From: Granulicella aggregans | GTDB lineage: Bacteria; Acidobacteriota; Terriglobia; Terriglobales; Acidobacteriaceae | Direction: 5' to 3' | Length of the DNA stretch: 64,000 bases | Assembly: GCF_025685565.1 (NCBI RefSeq) | Contig: NZ_JAGSYE010000002.1 | Location: 682,001-746,000, forward strand | Program-made: the position numbers and the translations under genes | Notes under the pieces: generated by a model | Database searches by the model: none | What the model was told of the DNA's origin: nothing | The model's input: the letters and a program-made list of their open reading frames with translations, nothing else | Shown here: positions 35,265-46,029 of the stretch, piece after piece | Layout: every line of letters begins with the position of its first letter | Position numbering within the stretch: the first letter of the stretch is position 1

Positions 35265-36185
35265 ATGGACCTGTTTCAACTCGAAACCTTTCTCGCGGTC
35301 GCGGAGGAGCGCAGCTTCTCCCGCGCCGCCACCCGTCTCCACCGGACGCAACCAGCCGTCAGCCAGGCGATCTCCAAGCTCGAAGGCGAGCTGGGCGAGA
35401 TTCTCTTTGAGCGCTCGTCGCGCGATGGCACGCTGACCGACGCCGGGGGCGTACTGCGCGAGTACGCCCTGAAGTTACTCAACCTCAGGACAGAAGCCTC
35501 CAGCGCGCTGGCCGAGTTGAGAGAGCTCCACAGCGGTAAGCTGCTTCTCGCAGCGAATGAGTACACCTGTCTCTACCTCCTGCCTCTGCTCGACGAGTTC
35601 CGCCGCCAGCACCCGCGCATCAAAGTTGCCGTCCAGCGATCTCTTGCCAGCCGGATTACCGATGAAGTCCTGATGCACTCAGTGGAGATTGGAATCCTGT
35701 CCTTCCGCCCCGACGACGTACAGGTCAAATCTACCGTCGTCTATCGGGACGAGCTGATGCTGGTCGTCAACCCGAAGCACCCCTTCGCCCGCGCTGGCGA
35801 AGTAGCAATCCGCCAACTCGGCACGCAAAACTTCGTCGCCCATAATATCGCGTCGCCGCAACGCCAGAAGGTGATCCAGACGTTCCGTAAGTACAAGACA
35901 CCCCTGCAGATGGGCGTCGAACTGCCCACCATGGAGGCCATCAAGCGGTTCGTCGAGATGGGCAACGGCGTCGCTCTCATCCCCGGCCTCTCCGTCCGCA
36001 AAGAACTCACCAACGGCGAGCTGGTCCGCATCCGGGTCAAGGAGCTCCAAACCGAGCGCAAACTTCGCCTCGTCTACCGCCGCCAGGCCAGCCTCTCGCA
36101 CGCGGCACTGGCATTCCTGCGGATCGTCGAGAAGTTTTCCGCCAGCCACGGCGATCCTTACAGCTTTCTTCCCGAGCGCGGCTAA
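35265..36185 (+). CDS. LysR-type transcription regulator
   Basis: A 306-residue regulator with the LysR winged helix at the N-terminus (MDLFQLETFLAVAEERSFSRAATRLHRTQPAVSQAISKLEGELGEILFER, HTH about 18-37) and a periplasmic-binding-like effector domain (LLAANEYTCLYLLPLLDEFRRQHPRIKV onward). It diverges from leuA with 130 bases between starts. LysR proteins commonly regulate the divergent operon in response to a pathway metabolite, so control of the leu/ilv cluster is the natural hypothesis. GAGG at 35256-35259 precedes the ATG. Confidence 0.93.
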   Translation: MDLFQLETFLAVAEERSFSRAATRLHRTQPAVSQAISKLEGELGEILFERSSRDGTLTDAGGVLREYALKLLNLRTEASSALAELRELHSGKLLLAANEYTCLYLLPLLDEFRRQHPRIKVAVQRSLASRITDEVLMHSVEIGILSFRPDDVQVKSTVVYRDELMLVVNPKHPFARAGEVAIRQLGTQNFVAHNIASPQRQKVIQTFRKYKTPLQMGVELPTMEAIKRFVEMGNGVALIPGLSVRKELTNGELVRIRVKELQTERKLRLVYRRQASLSHAALAFLRIVEKFSASHGDPYSFLPERG

Positions 36186-36300
36186 TCTATCGAACAAATT
36201 TCCACGCAGCGGAAACTTTTCTCTTCGGCCAGCGTTTGTACAGCCAGAACGACCAGCCCGGAGAACGCGTCCGGAATCGACGTTTCAAGAGGATGAACCG

Positions 36301-36780
36301 ATGAAGATTATGATCTCCGCAACAAACGGGATGCGCTCCGCCGCACTCGCACTATGCGCCTTCGCCGTAGTCTCCGCTCCTGTCTGGGCCCAGGCCACGC
36401 AGGACGCTCCCCCGCCCCAATCCGATGGAAGCGCTCCGCCACCGCACGCGCGGGGCGAACACATGCAGGAACGTCATCTTGAGATGATGACGAAGCACCT
36501 CAATCTCACGGCGGACCAGGTCGCGCAGGTCAAGGCGATCGACCAGGACGGCAGAACGCAGATGATGGCGCTTCACAATGACACCACCACCGCTCCTGCC
36601 GACAAGCACGCCAAGATGAAGGCGATCCACGATGCGCAGACCGCCAAGATCCGCGCCATCCTTACCGATGAGCAGAAGCCTAAGTTCGACCAGATGCTTG
36701 CCCGTGAACAGGAACACCGGGGGCATGATCGTGGTCCCGGTGGCGACGGCAACCAGCCGCCTCCGCCGCCCGCAGCATAA
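36301..36780 (+). CDS. Exported Spy/CpxP-like (LTXXQ) protein
   Basis: A 159-residue exported protein: signal peptide to about 30 (SAPVWAQ-A), a Pro-rich head, then helical hairpins with the LTXXQ-type repeats NLTADQVAQVKAIDQD (about 66-81) and ILTDEQKPKFDQML (about 119-132). Spy/CpxP family members are periplasmic chaperones or metal-stress sensors. The tail is His/Gly/Pro-rich (HRGHDRGPGGDGNQPPPPPAA) and may bind metal. It is a single gene, followed by a strong terminator at 36870. Confidence 0.82.
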   Translation: MKIMISATNGMRSAALALCAFAVVSAPVWAQATQDAPPPQSDGSAPPPHARGEHMQERHLEMMTKHLNLTADQVAQVKAIDQDGRTQMMALHNDTTTAPADKHAKMKAIHDAQTAKIRAILTDEQKPKFDQMLAREQEHRGHDRGPGGDGNQPPPPPAA

Positions 36781-36869
36781 CCAGTAGCAGCTTGTATCAT
36801 CCGGAGCTGGCCTAGTATCAAGCCGGCACGGTAACTTCAACCCCACTCTCCCAGAGACACCTTAGAGAG

Positions 36870-36912
36870 GAAGCGGGCTGGCGGTCACCTCGATCGCCAG
36901 CCCGCTTCTTCG
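36870..36912 (+). terminator. Intrinsic terminator
   Basis: A 14-bp perfect stem GAAGCGGGCTGGCG / CGCCAGCCCGCTTC (36870-36883, 36895-36908), loop of 11 bases, then a short T-containing run. It lies 90 bases after the Spy-like gene. Confidence 0.85.
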
Positions 36913-37031
36913 GGTGCAGTCACCCCCAATCGCGCGGCTACGGGTACAATTGGGTGAGCGACTTTGCCGGCAGTCTATTCCGCGGCAAGAGCCATGCCGT
37001 GTTGCGCAAATGCTAAGGGGTTTGAAGAAGA

Positions 37032-37631
37032 ATGAAGAAGACGATGTTGTTGTGTGCTCTGCTTTTGTCGGCGTTTGCCGCCCACGCCCAGGAGAGCCGT
37101 CAGGATGTAAGCATCAGCGCCACAGGCACCTTTACTCCCACCATTCACGGCGCCACCGGCACCTATACCACTACCGACACATCGCTGGGCGCCCTGGTCA
37201 GCTACCGCTATCTGCTTACGCCCCGCAGTGGTCTTGAAGCGAACTACAGCTTCACGCAGAACACCCCGAGGTACGTCGTTCCCGGAACCTCGGACAACAA
37301 CGTTCACCTTCGCCAGCAGGAGTTCAGCGGAGCGTACGTCTACACCTTGACGTTCAAGCGCTACAACCCCTTCGCGGAAGCTGGTGTCGGGGCCATGTTC
37401 TTCTCTCCGATCAAGGACTTTCAAACCACCCAGCTGGACGTGAAGCGGACGACTGTTCTTGGTGGACTCTTCGGTGCCGGCGTCGCCTACGAGCTCAGCC
37501 CGAGCTTCGACATCCGTGCCGAGTATCGCGGCTTCCTCGGCAAGACACCCAACCTTGGCTACCAGCCCTTCACTACCAACCGTTACAGGGTGCTCTCCAT
37601 GCCGACCCTCGGCATTGCTTACCACTTCTAA
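37032..37631 (+). CDS. Outer-membrane beta-barrel protein (OmpX/OmpA-like porin family)
   Basis: A 199-residue protein with a signal peptide (MKKTMLLCALLLSAFAAHAQ), then alternating amphipathic strands of an eight-stranded barrel: LGALVSYRYLLTPRSGLEANYSF, EFSGAYVYTLTFKRYNPFAEAGVGAMFF, TTVLGGLFGAGVAYELSPSFDIRAEYRGFL and the last strand LSMPTLGIAYHF. The terminal Phe is the BAM-complex recognition signal. Followed 20 bases later by a perfect terminator, so a single-gene unit. Confidence 0.9.
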   Translation: MKKTMLLCALLLSAFAAHAQESRQDVSISATGTFTPTIHGATGTYTTTDTSLGALVSYRYLLTPRSGLEANYSFTQNTPRYVVPGTSDNNVHLRQQEFSGAYVYTLTFKRYNPFAEAGVGAMFFSPIKDFQTTQLDVKRTTVLGGLFGAGVAYELSPSFDIRAEYRGFLGKTPNLGYQPFTTNRYRVLSMPTLGIAYHF

Positions 37632-37650
37632 GACGTTCTCACAGATCACC

Positions 37651-37681
37651 AACGGCCCCGAAGCTTTCCGGGGCCGTTTTT
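37651..37681 (+). terminator. Intrinsic terminator of the barrel-protein gene
   Basis: Stem CGGCCCCG / CGGGGCCG with loop AAGCTTTC, followed by TTTTT; 20 bases after the stop at 37631. Confidence 0.92.
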
Positions 37682-37712
37682 GCGTTTGGCGAAACTCGCT
37701 TATCCTGAATGC

Positions 37713-38321
37713 ATGACGCCAACGCTTGAAGGTCAAAACATCCGTCTGGAGCCGCTTACGCTTGCCCACCTGCCGGCGCTTGAGAAGATCGCTCTCGACC
37801 CCGTTGCGAAGCCGGTCATCTGGCGTTACATGGTGCATTGGCCACAGAGCGCAGAAGACCTTCGCGTCTGGGTACAGGTAGCCCTCGACGCCGAAGCCCA
37901 GGGCACCACGATGCCCTGGGTCACGGTTGTGAAGTCGACCGGACCCGGCGTGCCCGACCAGGTCATCGGCAGCACACGTTTCTTTACGCTGGACCGTGAG
38001 CATAAGACGGTAGAGCTGGGACATACCTGGATCGCTCCAGCCTTCCACGGAACCCGCGCGAATACTGAAGCGAAGTACCTTCAACTTTCGTACGCGTTTG
38101 AGGAACTTGGGCTGAACCGCGTCGGCCTTAAGACCCACCACGAAAACCGCCGTTCGCAAGCCGCCATCAAAGCTATCGGCGGAGTCTACGAAGGTACCTT
38201 CCGCAATCACCTCATCATGCCCGACGGCAGCCAACGCGACAGCTGCTGGTACAGTTTCATCAAGCAGGACTGGCCCGAGGTGAAAGACCTGCTCCGCCGC
38301 CGGCTCCAGGCTCCCATCTAG
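37713..38321 (+). CDS. GNAT-family N-acetyltransferase, RimJ/RimL type
   Basis: A 202-residue acetyltransferase. ATG 37713 (MTPTLEGQNIRLEPLTLAHL) is the family start; the longer frame from 37680 would run through the terminator. Features of the RimL-like group: GSTRFFTLDREHKTVELGHTWIAPAFHGTRANTEAKYLQLSYAFEELGLNRVGLKTHHENRRSQAAIKAIGGVYEG, which includes the acetyl-CoA loop and the conserved Asn-x-x-Ser helix. It probably acts on N-terminal amines or small molecules. It leads into ftsY (48 bases). Confidence 0.88.
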   Translation: MTPTLEGQNIRLEPLTLAHLPALEKIALDPVAKPVIWRYMVHWPQSAEDLRVWVQVALDAEAQGTTMPWVTVVKSTGPGVPDQVIGSTRFFTLDREHKTVELGHTWIAPAFHGTRANTEAKYLQLSYAFEELGLNRVGLKTHHENRRSQAAIKAIGGVYEGTFRNHLIMPDGSQRDSCWYSFIKQDWPEVKDLLRRRLQAPI

Positions 38322-38369
38322 CGGGTAACACGATAGGCCGCTACTCCATCCGCTAAACTGGAGCAAGAT

Positions 38370-39380
38370 ATGGCCTTCTCAATCTTCGGCAAGCGCAATA
38401 CCGATGCAGAACCGGAAAAACCCGCAGCCCCAGTATCAGCAGCCCAAGAACCGGCGGTAGAGCCAAAACGCGGCTTCTTCGACCGGATGAAGCAGGCGGT
38501 CACCCGCACCCGCGACAGCTTTACCGAGTCCATCAGCTCTGTCATCGCGCTCACTCGCGAGATTGACTTTGCCTCGCTGGACAAGCTCGAATCTGTTCTG
38601 CTTTCGGCAGATATCGGTTCAGCGACTGCGTCGCTCGTCATCGAAAACCTGAAGCAGCGCGCGCTCCGCCAGGGTATCGAAGGCGGTGCCGAACTCCGCC
38701 GACTCCTCAAGATCGAGCTGAAGGCGGTCCTCGACGGCGTCGCTGTCCCGGTCACCCATCCGTCGACCCCACCCGAGGTCATCATGATGGTCGGCGTTAA
38801 CGGAACCGGCAAGACGACCACCTCCGGCAAGCTCGCTGCCCTTTTTTCCGCGCAGGGAAACTCCGTCCTGCTCTGCGCCGCCGACACCTTCCGCGCCGCG
38901 GCTATCGAGCAACTTGAAGTCTGGGCCAGCCGTTCCAACGTCCCCATCATCAAGACCAAGCAGGGTGGCGACCCCTCGGCCGCGCTCTACGACGCCTGCA
39001 CCGCTGCAAAATCCCGGGGCACGCAGGTCCTGATCGTCGACACCGCCGGACGCCTGCACACCAAGACTGATCTGATGAAGGAGCTGGACAAGATGCGCCG
39101 GACGGCCGAGAAACTCGTTCCCGGAGCGCCCCACCAAACTTTGCTCGTCATGGACGCGACGACCGGCCAAAACGGTCTCCAGCAGGCACGCCTCTTCACC
39201 GAAGCCGCCCGGGTCACCGGTATCGTTCTCACCAAGCTCGACGGGACGGCTAAAGGCGGAATTGTCCTCGCCATTGCAACTGAATTGAGGCTTCCTGTCG
39301 TCTACGCAGGTGTCGGAGAAAAAATGGAAGACATCCTTCCCTTCGACAGTGATAGCTTTATTGATTCCCTTCTGGAGTAA
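38370..39380 (+). CDS. ftsY: Signal recognition particle receptor FtsY
   Basis: GTPase that docks SRP-ribosome complexes at the inner membrane. The 336 residues have a short Pro/Ala/Glu-rich A domain (5-35), an N-domain helical bundle ([21 protein letters not shown]) and the G domain: G1 [18 protein letters not shown] (about 142-160), [14 protein letters not shown] (about 173-186), G3 [16 protein letters not shown] (about 223-238), G4 [10 protein letters not shown] (about 289-298). The family C-terminal [13 protein letters not shown] is present. Confidence 0.97.
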   Translation: MAFSIFGKRNTDAEPEKPAAPVSAAQEPAVEPKRGFFDRMKQAVTRTRDSFTESISSVIALTREIDFASLDKLESVLLSADIGSATASLVIENLKQRALRQGIEGGAELRRLLKIELKAVLDGVAVPVTHPSTPPEVIMMVGVNGTGKTTTSGKLAALFSAQGNSVLLCAADTFRAAAIEQLEVWASRSNVPIIKTKQGGDPSAALYDACTAAKSRGTQVLIVDTAGRLHTKTDLMKELDKMRRTAEKLVPGAPHQTLLVMDATTGQNGLQQARLFTEAARVTGIVLTKLDGTAKGGIVLAIATELRLPVVYAGVGEKMEDILPFDSDSFIDSLLE

Positions 39381-39427
39381 CCGGGCCAACCAGAATTCAA
39401 AGATTGCTATCCGTAGAGCGTGACAAG

Positions 39428-40594
39428 ATGCCCGACGATCTCCACTTTATGCAGCGGGCCCTTGAGCTTGCCGCCAGCACTACCGCCTTGGCATCCCCCA
39501 ATCCCCAGGTCGGCTGCGTCCTGGTGCAGAATGGCAGAATCATCGGCGAGGGCGTTCACCTCTATGAGGCCCACGATCACGCCGAGATCGCGGCTCTTAA
39601 GAACGCCGCAGCGCTGGGACATGCTGTAAAAGGCGCAACCGCCTACGTCATCCTCGAACCCTGCAGCCACACCGGTCGCACCGGTCCCTGTGCCGATGCC
39701 CTCATCGCCGCCGGCATCGGGCGTTGTGTCGTTGCGACAGGCGATCCCAACCCCTTCGTGCATGGCTCCGGGCTCCAACGTCTGCGTGATGCTGGAGTTG
39801 AAGTTACGCTCGGAGTTCTCGAACAGCCCGCCCGTGAGCTCAACGACGCCTTCGCCCACTTCATCCAGACCCGGACGCCTTTCGTCACGCTTAAGGCCGC
39901 GATCTCTGTCGATGGCAAACTGGCTCCGCCACCTACGGATCGCGCCCCCGGCAAGCCGCACTGGATTACGGGCCCTGAGGCCCGGGCCGAAGTTCAACGT
40001 CTTCGCCACGCCTCCGACGCCGTTCTGACAGGCATCAACACCGTCCTAGCGGACGACCCCGCCTACACCGACCGCACCGGTCTGCCCCGCCGCCGCCCCT
40101 TGCTTCGCGTCATCCTCGACACCCATCTCCGAATCCCGCTCGACTCGCAGCTCGTCCGCTCCGCCAGCACCGGCGGCACACCGAACGAAGACCTACTCAT
40201 CTTTTGCGGCATCTCCGCCTCAGCATCAAAGATCGCCGCTCTTGAAGACGCCGGTGCTGAGGTCGAACCTATCGTCTCCCACAACGGCCGCCTCAGCCTG
40301 CCCGCCGTTCTCACCGACCTTCACGACCGGGCTATCGTCTCTCTCCTTCTCGAATGCGGATCGCATCTCAATGGCAGCTTCCTCGCCCAGCGACTGGTCG
40401 ATAAGGTCGTCCTCTTCTGCTCCGAGACCGAGCTTGGCGAGGCCGCACTCCCCTTCGCATCCGGCTTTCCATCCCCATTCCTGCTTGAGCAAAGCCTCCG
40501 CCGCACCACCCACACGCTCTTCGGCCCGCCCGATCGTCCGGACAGTTGCCTGACCGGCTACCTCACCGATCCCTGGCCGCCCTCCGTTCTCTAG
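39428..40594 (+). CDS. ribD: Bifunctional riboflavin deaminase/reductase RibD
   Basis: Catalyses two steps of riboflavin synthesis: deamination of the pyrimidine intermediate and reduction of its ribose side chain. ATG 39428 (MPDDLHFMQRALELA) gives 388 residues; the TTG opening at 39404 is less likely. The deaminase zinc site is DHAEIAALKNA (about 50) with PCSHTGRTGPCADALIAAG (about 78-96). The reductase domain starts near 150 (RTPFVTLKAAISVDGKLA). It lies 47 bases after ftsY and 66 before ribE, in one direction. Confidence 0.96.
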   Translation: MPDDLHFMQRALELAASTTALASPNPQVGCVLVQNGRIIGEGVHLYEAHDHAEIAALKNAAALGHAVKGATAYVILEPCSHTGRTGPCADALIAAGIGRCVVATGDPNPFVHGSGLQRLRDAGVEVTLGVLEQPARELNDAFAHFIQTRTPFVTLKAAISVDGKLAPPPTDRAPGKPHWITGPEARAEVQRLRHASDAVLTGINTVLADDPAYTDRTGLPRRRPLLRVILDTHLRIPLDSQLVRSASTGGTPNEDLLIFCGISASASKIAALEDAGAEVEPIVSHNGRLSLPAVLTDLHDRAIVSLLLECGSHLNGSFLAQRLVDKVVLFCSETELGEAALPFASGFPSPFLLEQSLRRTTHTLFGPPDRPDSCLTGYLTDPWPPSVL

Positions 40595-40660
40595 CCCTTC
40601 CCCCTTGAGTTGCTCCGTTGGCCCTTACACCCTATCCCCTAAACCCTGTACCCTGTTTTT

Positions 40661-41323
40661 ATGTTCACCGGACTGATCGAATCCACCGGCACCATCCTCG
40701 CGCTCACCGAATCCGGTGGCGCGACACGCATCACCGTCGCCGCACCGGGACTGACATCTCGCCTGCATACCGGCGACAGCATCGCCGTGAGTGGCGTATG
40801 TCTCACCGCATTGCACATTGAGCCCAACGCCTTCCCCCCGCGTTTCTCTGCCGATCTCGCCGCCGAGACCATCTCCCGCACCACGCTCGCGCATCTCCGC
40901 GAAGGCTCCGTCGTGAACCTCGAACTTCCTACTCCCGCCGGATCGCCACTCGGTGGTCATGTCGTGCAGGGACACGTCGACGGCACGGCAACCCTAATCG
41001 GCCTTGATGCGATCACCCCGGACGCTCCCGAGACCGACTGGCGTCTCCGTCTCCGCATTCCAGAGGCGCTCACCCGCTACGTCGTTCCGCAGGGTTCGAT
41101 CACCATCGAAGGCATCAGCCTGACGGTCGCCGCGCTGCATGGGCAGGATATAGAAATCGCGATCATCCCTCACACCTACGCAGCTACCAGCCTGTACACG
41201 CTCGCTCCCGGCAGCCTGCTGAATATCGAGGTCGATGTCCTCGGCAAATACGCCGAACGCCAAATGCAAACACCGACCAAGCACCTGCTTACTGAGGAGT
41301 ATCTGCTGGCGAACGGCTACTGA
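40661..41323 (+). CDS. ribE: Riboflavin synthase alpha chain
   Basis: Dismutates two lumazine molecules to riboflavin. The 220 residues contain the duplicated lumazine-binding barrel: first half MFTGLIESTGTILALTESGG and GDSIAVSGVCLTAL, second half GGHVVQGHVDGTATL and GSITIEGISLTVAAL. The pair of matching SGVCLT / EGISLT motifs is typical. Its end overlaps by 7 bases the stop of the convergent HD-domain gene. Confidence 0.97.
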   Translation: MFTGLIESTGTILALTESGGATRITVAAPGLTSRLHTGDSIAVSGVCLTALHIEPNAFPPRFSADLAAETISRTTLAHLREGSVVNLELPTPAGSPLGGHVVQGHVDGTATLIGLDAITPDAPETDWRLRLRIPEALTRYVVPQGSITIEGISLTVAALHGQDIEIAIIPHTYAATSLYTLAPGSLLNIEVDVLGKYAERQMQTPTKHLLTEEYLLANGY

Positions 41324-41847
41324 ATCTCCCGTCGGCTTTCTTCAACTCTCTGTGAACCGCTCGCGGCGATCTCTTCGAACGCTGAGTCCAGCCGCTCAAA
41401 GATGTCCCAACGCGATAATCCCAATCGCGCAGCCGTCTCATCGATGACGAGAAGTTCCAAGTCCGCCTCACGCTTGCCCTTCCAGAGCTTATCGGCCAAA
41501 GCGACGATTCGCTCTTCCAGTGTCACCTCCGCCAGATTCCACGCTGCGTGCGACCGGCAGCAGCGAGCAATCTCAGGCTGAACATGATGCGCAAGAAGCA
41601 GAGCCTCACCCGCTCCTTCATGGCACGAGCCTGGCTCGCCGAGTTCATGGGGATGTGCGATCTTACCTGCGTCGTGAAGCACAGCCCCCAACTGAACGGT
41701 AAGAACATCCACCGGAACGTCCAACATGCGGAAATCCAGGAGCAGCGAATCTGCCGCATCAGAGACAAAGTGTGCGTGCCGGATTAATCGATTCGAAGCG
41801 CCCAGCTGTTCGAGCAGCCCATATGCTTCGGTACGTGAGATCAACAT
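41317..41847 (-). CDS. HD-domain metal-dependent phosphohydrolase
   Basis: A 176-residue protein with the HD superfamily signature: His24 (RHAHFVSDAA), the HD pair in QLGAVLHDAGKIAHPHE (His58-Asp59 region), a third His in SCHEGAGEALLLAHHV, and Asp in EERIVALADKLWKGKRE (about 117). These are the metal ligands of nucleotidases and phosphohydrolases. The substrate is unknown. It converges on and overlaps the end of ribE. Confidence 0.85.
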   Translation of the reverse strand: MLISRTEAYGLLEQLGASNRLIRHAHFVSDAADSLLLDFRMLDVPVDVLTVQLGAVLHDAGKIAHPHELGEPGSCHEGAGEALLLAHHVQPEIARCCRSHAAWNLAEVTLEERIVALADKLWKGKREADLELLVIDETAARLGLSRWDIFERLDSAFEEIAASGSQRVEESRREIQ

Positions 41848-41945
41848 CTTCTTCCCTAAACTCCAAAGGATGGATGCTACCGCTTAGCGCAATAGTATCC
41901 ATCCTGAGTTGAGTGCTCGAGTGAAACTTGACTTTGAAGCTCGAA

Positions 41946-43196
<1,251 letters not shown>

Positions 43197-43451
43197 TTTT
43201 TACCTGGGTTCTTGCGTGGGGGATGTCTAAGAGTTCAGATGGAAGGAGGTTGATGCGGAGGCGGGATCTGCGAGACAGGGGCCGTCGGGCCGAGGGGGAA
43301 AAAACCGGTCGGTCAGACAGGGGGTCGTGCGGAAAGCCAAGTGCAGTAGTTTGAGTATAGCTCAGGAGTTCAGGATCAGGAGGCGATACAGGAAGGGTGA
43401 AATGGTTTTTGATTCAGTTGTCGTTTTACATCAGGAAAGAACTGCCGCGCG
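43197..43451 (-). promoter_or_regulatory. Leader region between rpoZ and rho
   Basis: No gene is supported here. The rho leader is GC-rich, with a TTTTTT run at about 43303-43308 on the minus strand after CGACCGG; rho leaders in other bacteria are sites of autoregulation, but no specific site is identified. Confidence 0.35.
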
Positions 43452-43673
43452 TTAAGCTGCGCGGCGTTCTTCGAGCGATACCTTCTCGACTACCGGTTCG
43501 ACGGCTTCATCCATCGGGACGGTGTCTTTGAAGCGATCCAGCACCTCGTTGGTCGTGTCCTGAAGGCGGGTGTTGGGCTTATGCAGCTTCCGTGTCGCCT
43601 TGGAGGCGAGCTGGCAGAGCTGGTAACGGTTCGTGACGTGCGTGAGTGCTCCAAAGATCAGATCTGAGCGCAT
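43452..43673 (-). CDS. rpoZ: RNA polymerase omega subunit
   Basis: A 73-residue assembly subunit of RNA polymerase. The core motif ALTHVTNRYQLCQLASKATRKLHKPN (about 9-34) with TTNEVLDRF matches the omega fold around conserved region 2, where R-Y/F-x-L precedes A-xxR. The strong ribosome site AAGGAG precedes ATG 43673. It is co-directional with rho. Confidence 0.9.
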   Translation of the reverse strand: MRSDLIFGALTHVTNRYQLCQLASKATRKLHKPNTRLQDTTNEVLDRFKDTVPMDEAVEPVVEKVSLEERRAA

Positions 43674-44319
43674 AGGTTCTTTCTCCTTCGGACCGCACAG
43701 GGGCGACAGGGACCCGGTGCAATCTTGGTTCTGGCAGTTAGAGGCGCCAATATTTGCCGCGCTCTGTCGTTCTTTTAGACGCTTGATTGCAGGACGGCGG
43801 TTCGAAAATTCACACTGCTGGAAGAATCTATATCGTTCCGGTCGTCGGCAAGGCGCATTGTGGTGTGGCGGTGTCTCTTTACTCTCTCGGCGTAACGGGT
43901 GTTTAGCCTACGGCGCAGCCGCATTCCATGCCCGATGATCCTATATGCATGACCGCCCAACTCCATCGCCAGACTCGGATGTATACGAGATAACGATTGG
44001 CAGGCCTGTAACCGATCAACTCATCGGCCCAAATGAAAAGTAACGCTTCGTCACGAGAAGGTCAATACTTTTTTTAGAAAGTTCGAGAATCCGTTATTCC
44101 ATAAACAGGATTACCGCTCAGATTGTTCCTCGAGTTCTTCCCGGACGTGAAATTATCCTCCTAAAGAACAGATTCTATTGGAAATCGCAATTCCGCTGTC
44201 CCACGTTGTCCCATTTTGACAGCACCGCTAAGGCTCTGCAAAATCTGACTCGGTGATAGATCTCGCCTCCCCTTGCGCTCAGCCGAGTCGCCTTCGTGAC
44301 GGAGGTCTCAATCCGGCCG
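43674..44319. other. 646-base intergenic region without recognised genes
   Basis: This lies between rpoZ and the comM-like gene, both on the minus strand. No frame has both a ribosome site and plausible codon use; no tRNA or hairpin terminator is clear. It is partly AT-rich (around 44050-44110). A weak inverted repeat ACTCGG (44247-44252) / CCGAGT (44283-44288) could be part of the comM 3' end. Confidence 0.4.
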
Positions 44320-45912
44320 CTAGCTCCAATAGCTTCTGTCGAGCGTCCTGTATTGGATCGCCTCGGCGATATGTTTGACTGCGATCTCATTCGACTCCTC
44401 CAGGTCCGCAATCGTCCGCGCTACCTTCAGAATCCGGTCATGGGCCCGGGCGCTCAACCCCTGCTGCTGCATCGCCCGCTCCAGCAGCCGCTCGGCGTCG
44501 GAGTTCAACTCGCAGTGCATCCGGATCTGCTGCGTCCCCATCTGGGAGTTCGCATAGACCTGCCGCGAGGCCCCAGTTGCCGTCCCGCGGGTCCGATCGC
44601 CAGCCTGTGCAAATCTATCCCGTTGCCGCTCCCTCGCCTTCAACACCCTGGCTCGAATCTCGGATGAACCTTCCGAGGCGCTCCCTCCGCGAAGCTCCTT
44701 ATACTGCACTGCGGGAACCTCGATATGGATGTCGATCCGGTCAAGCAAAGGCCCCGACACCTTCGAGACGTACCTCTGGATCATCGGTGGCGTACACATG
44801 CACTCCCGGGACTTGTCGTTGAAGTAGCCGCACGGGCACGGATTCATCGCCGCCGCCAGCATGAACCGGGCCGGGAAGCTGAGACTCATCGCCGCCCGCG
44901 CAATCGTCACCATCCCGTCCTCCAGAGGCTGGCGCAAAACCTCCAGCACATTCCGGGGAAACTCCGGCAGCTCATCCAGAAACAGCAGGCCATTGTGTGC
45001 CAGCGAGACCTCGCCCGGCCGCGGCATCATCCCGCCGCCAATCAACCCTGCATCCGAGATCGTGTGATGTGGCGACCGGAACGGCCGGTGAGTCACCAGC
45101 CCCTGCTCCGCATCCAGAACCCCGGCGACGGAATGAATCTTCGTCGTCTCCAGAGCCTCCTCGAAGCTCAGTGGCGCGAGGATCGAAGGCAGCCGCTTGG
45201 CCAGCATCGTCTTACCCGACCCCGGCGGCCCAATCATCAGGATGTTGTGTCCTCCGGCCGCCGCGACCTCCAGCGCCCGCTTCGCTACATGCTGCCCGCG
45301 AACGTCTTTGAAATCGAACGGAAAGTGCTGCAGCTCATCCAACAGATCGCTCGTCGCAACCTTCAACGGAGCCGCCTGGATTACTCCCAGCGTTGCCCCG
45401 TTCAGCAACGCCCTCACCTCCAGCAGAGAGAGCACGGGGTAGACATTCACACCCTCTACCACCGCCGCCTCACGAGCATTGCTCGCCGGAATCAGCAAGT
45501 TGCGAATTCCCTTCTCCCGAGCCGCTATCGCAATCGGCAGCATACCCTGAACCGCTCGCAGGCTGCCATCGAGGCCCAGCTCCCCGACCAGCAGATAGTC
45601 CGAGAGGTCCTTTGACTGCAGCGCTCCGTACGCTCCCAGTATCCCGATCGCAATCGGCAGGTCGAACCCTGAGCCTTCCTTCTTCAGGTCAGCCGGGGCC
45701 AGATTGATTGTGATGCGTGTAGGAGGTATATCGAAGCCGGAGTTCTTGATCGCAGACCGCACCCGGTCCCGGCTCTCGCGGACTGCCGCGTCCGGCAGAC
45801 CGACTGTGGCGAAGATCTCTTTGTCCAGCTTCGCGCCGGAGAAATCGACCTCAACGTCGATGATGTTCGCGTCAATGCCGTACACCGCAGCGCTACGTGC
45901 TTTGAAGAGCAT
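44320..45912 (-). CDS. YifB/ComM-family Mg-chelatase-like AAA+ ATPase
   Basis: A 530-residue ATPase of the ComM/YifB family; ComM is a branch-migration helicase in natural transformation. ATG 45912 ([26 protein letters not shown]) is the family start. N-terminal LonC-like part to about 180, Walker [19 protein letters not shown] (about 228-245), FLDELPEF Walker B (about 312-319), and the Cys motif [17 protein letters not shown] (about 366-382) before the sensor region [16 protein letters not shown]. The chelatase C-terminal domain ends [10 protein letters not shown]. Confidence 0.93.
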   Translation of the reverse strand: MLFKARSAAVYGIDANIIDVEVDFSGAKLDKEIFATVGLPDAAVRESRDRVRSAIKNSGFDIPPTRITINLAPADLKKEGSGFDLPIAIGILGAYGALQSKDLSDYLLVGELGLDGSLRAVQGMLPIAIAAREKGIRNLLIPASNAREAAVVEGVNVYPVLSLLEVRALLNGATLGVIQAAPLKVATSDLLDELQHFPFDFKDVRGQHVAKRALEVAAAGGHNILMIGPPGSGKTMLAKRLPSILAPLSFEEALETTKIHSVAGVLDAEQGLVTHRPFRSPHHTISDAGLIGGGMMPRPGEVSLAHNGLLFLDELPEFPRNVLEVLRQPLEDGMVTIARAAMSLSFPARFMLAAAMNPCPCGYFNDKSRECMCTPPMIQRYVSKVSGPLLDRIDIHIEVPAVQYKELRGGSASEGSSEIRARVLKARERQRDRFAQAGDRTRGTATGASRQVYANSQMGTQQIRMHCELNSDAERLLERAMQQQGLSARAHDRILKVARTIADLEESNEIAVKHIAEAIQYRTLDRSYWS

Positions 45913-46029
45913 ATCTATTTGCCTGATAAATCCCTGAGGCCGAAAGTCTGGCGAGTATAGCATTTACAATCGCGATCATCCCCGCGACATCTAACCGGTA
46001 AACCCTACACGCATCGCCGGAGCCAACAA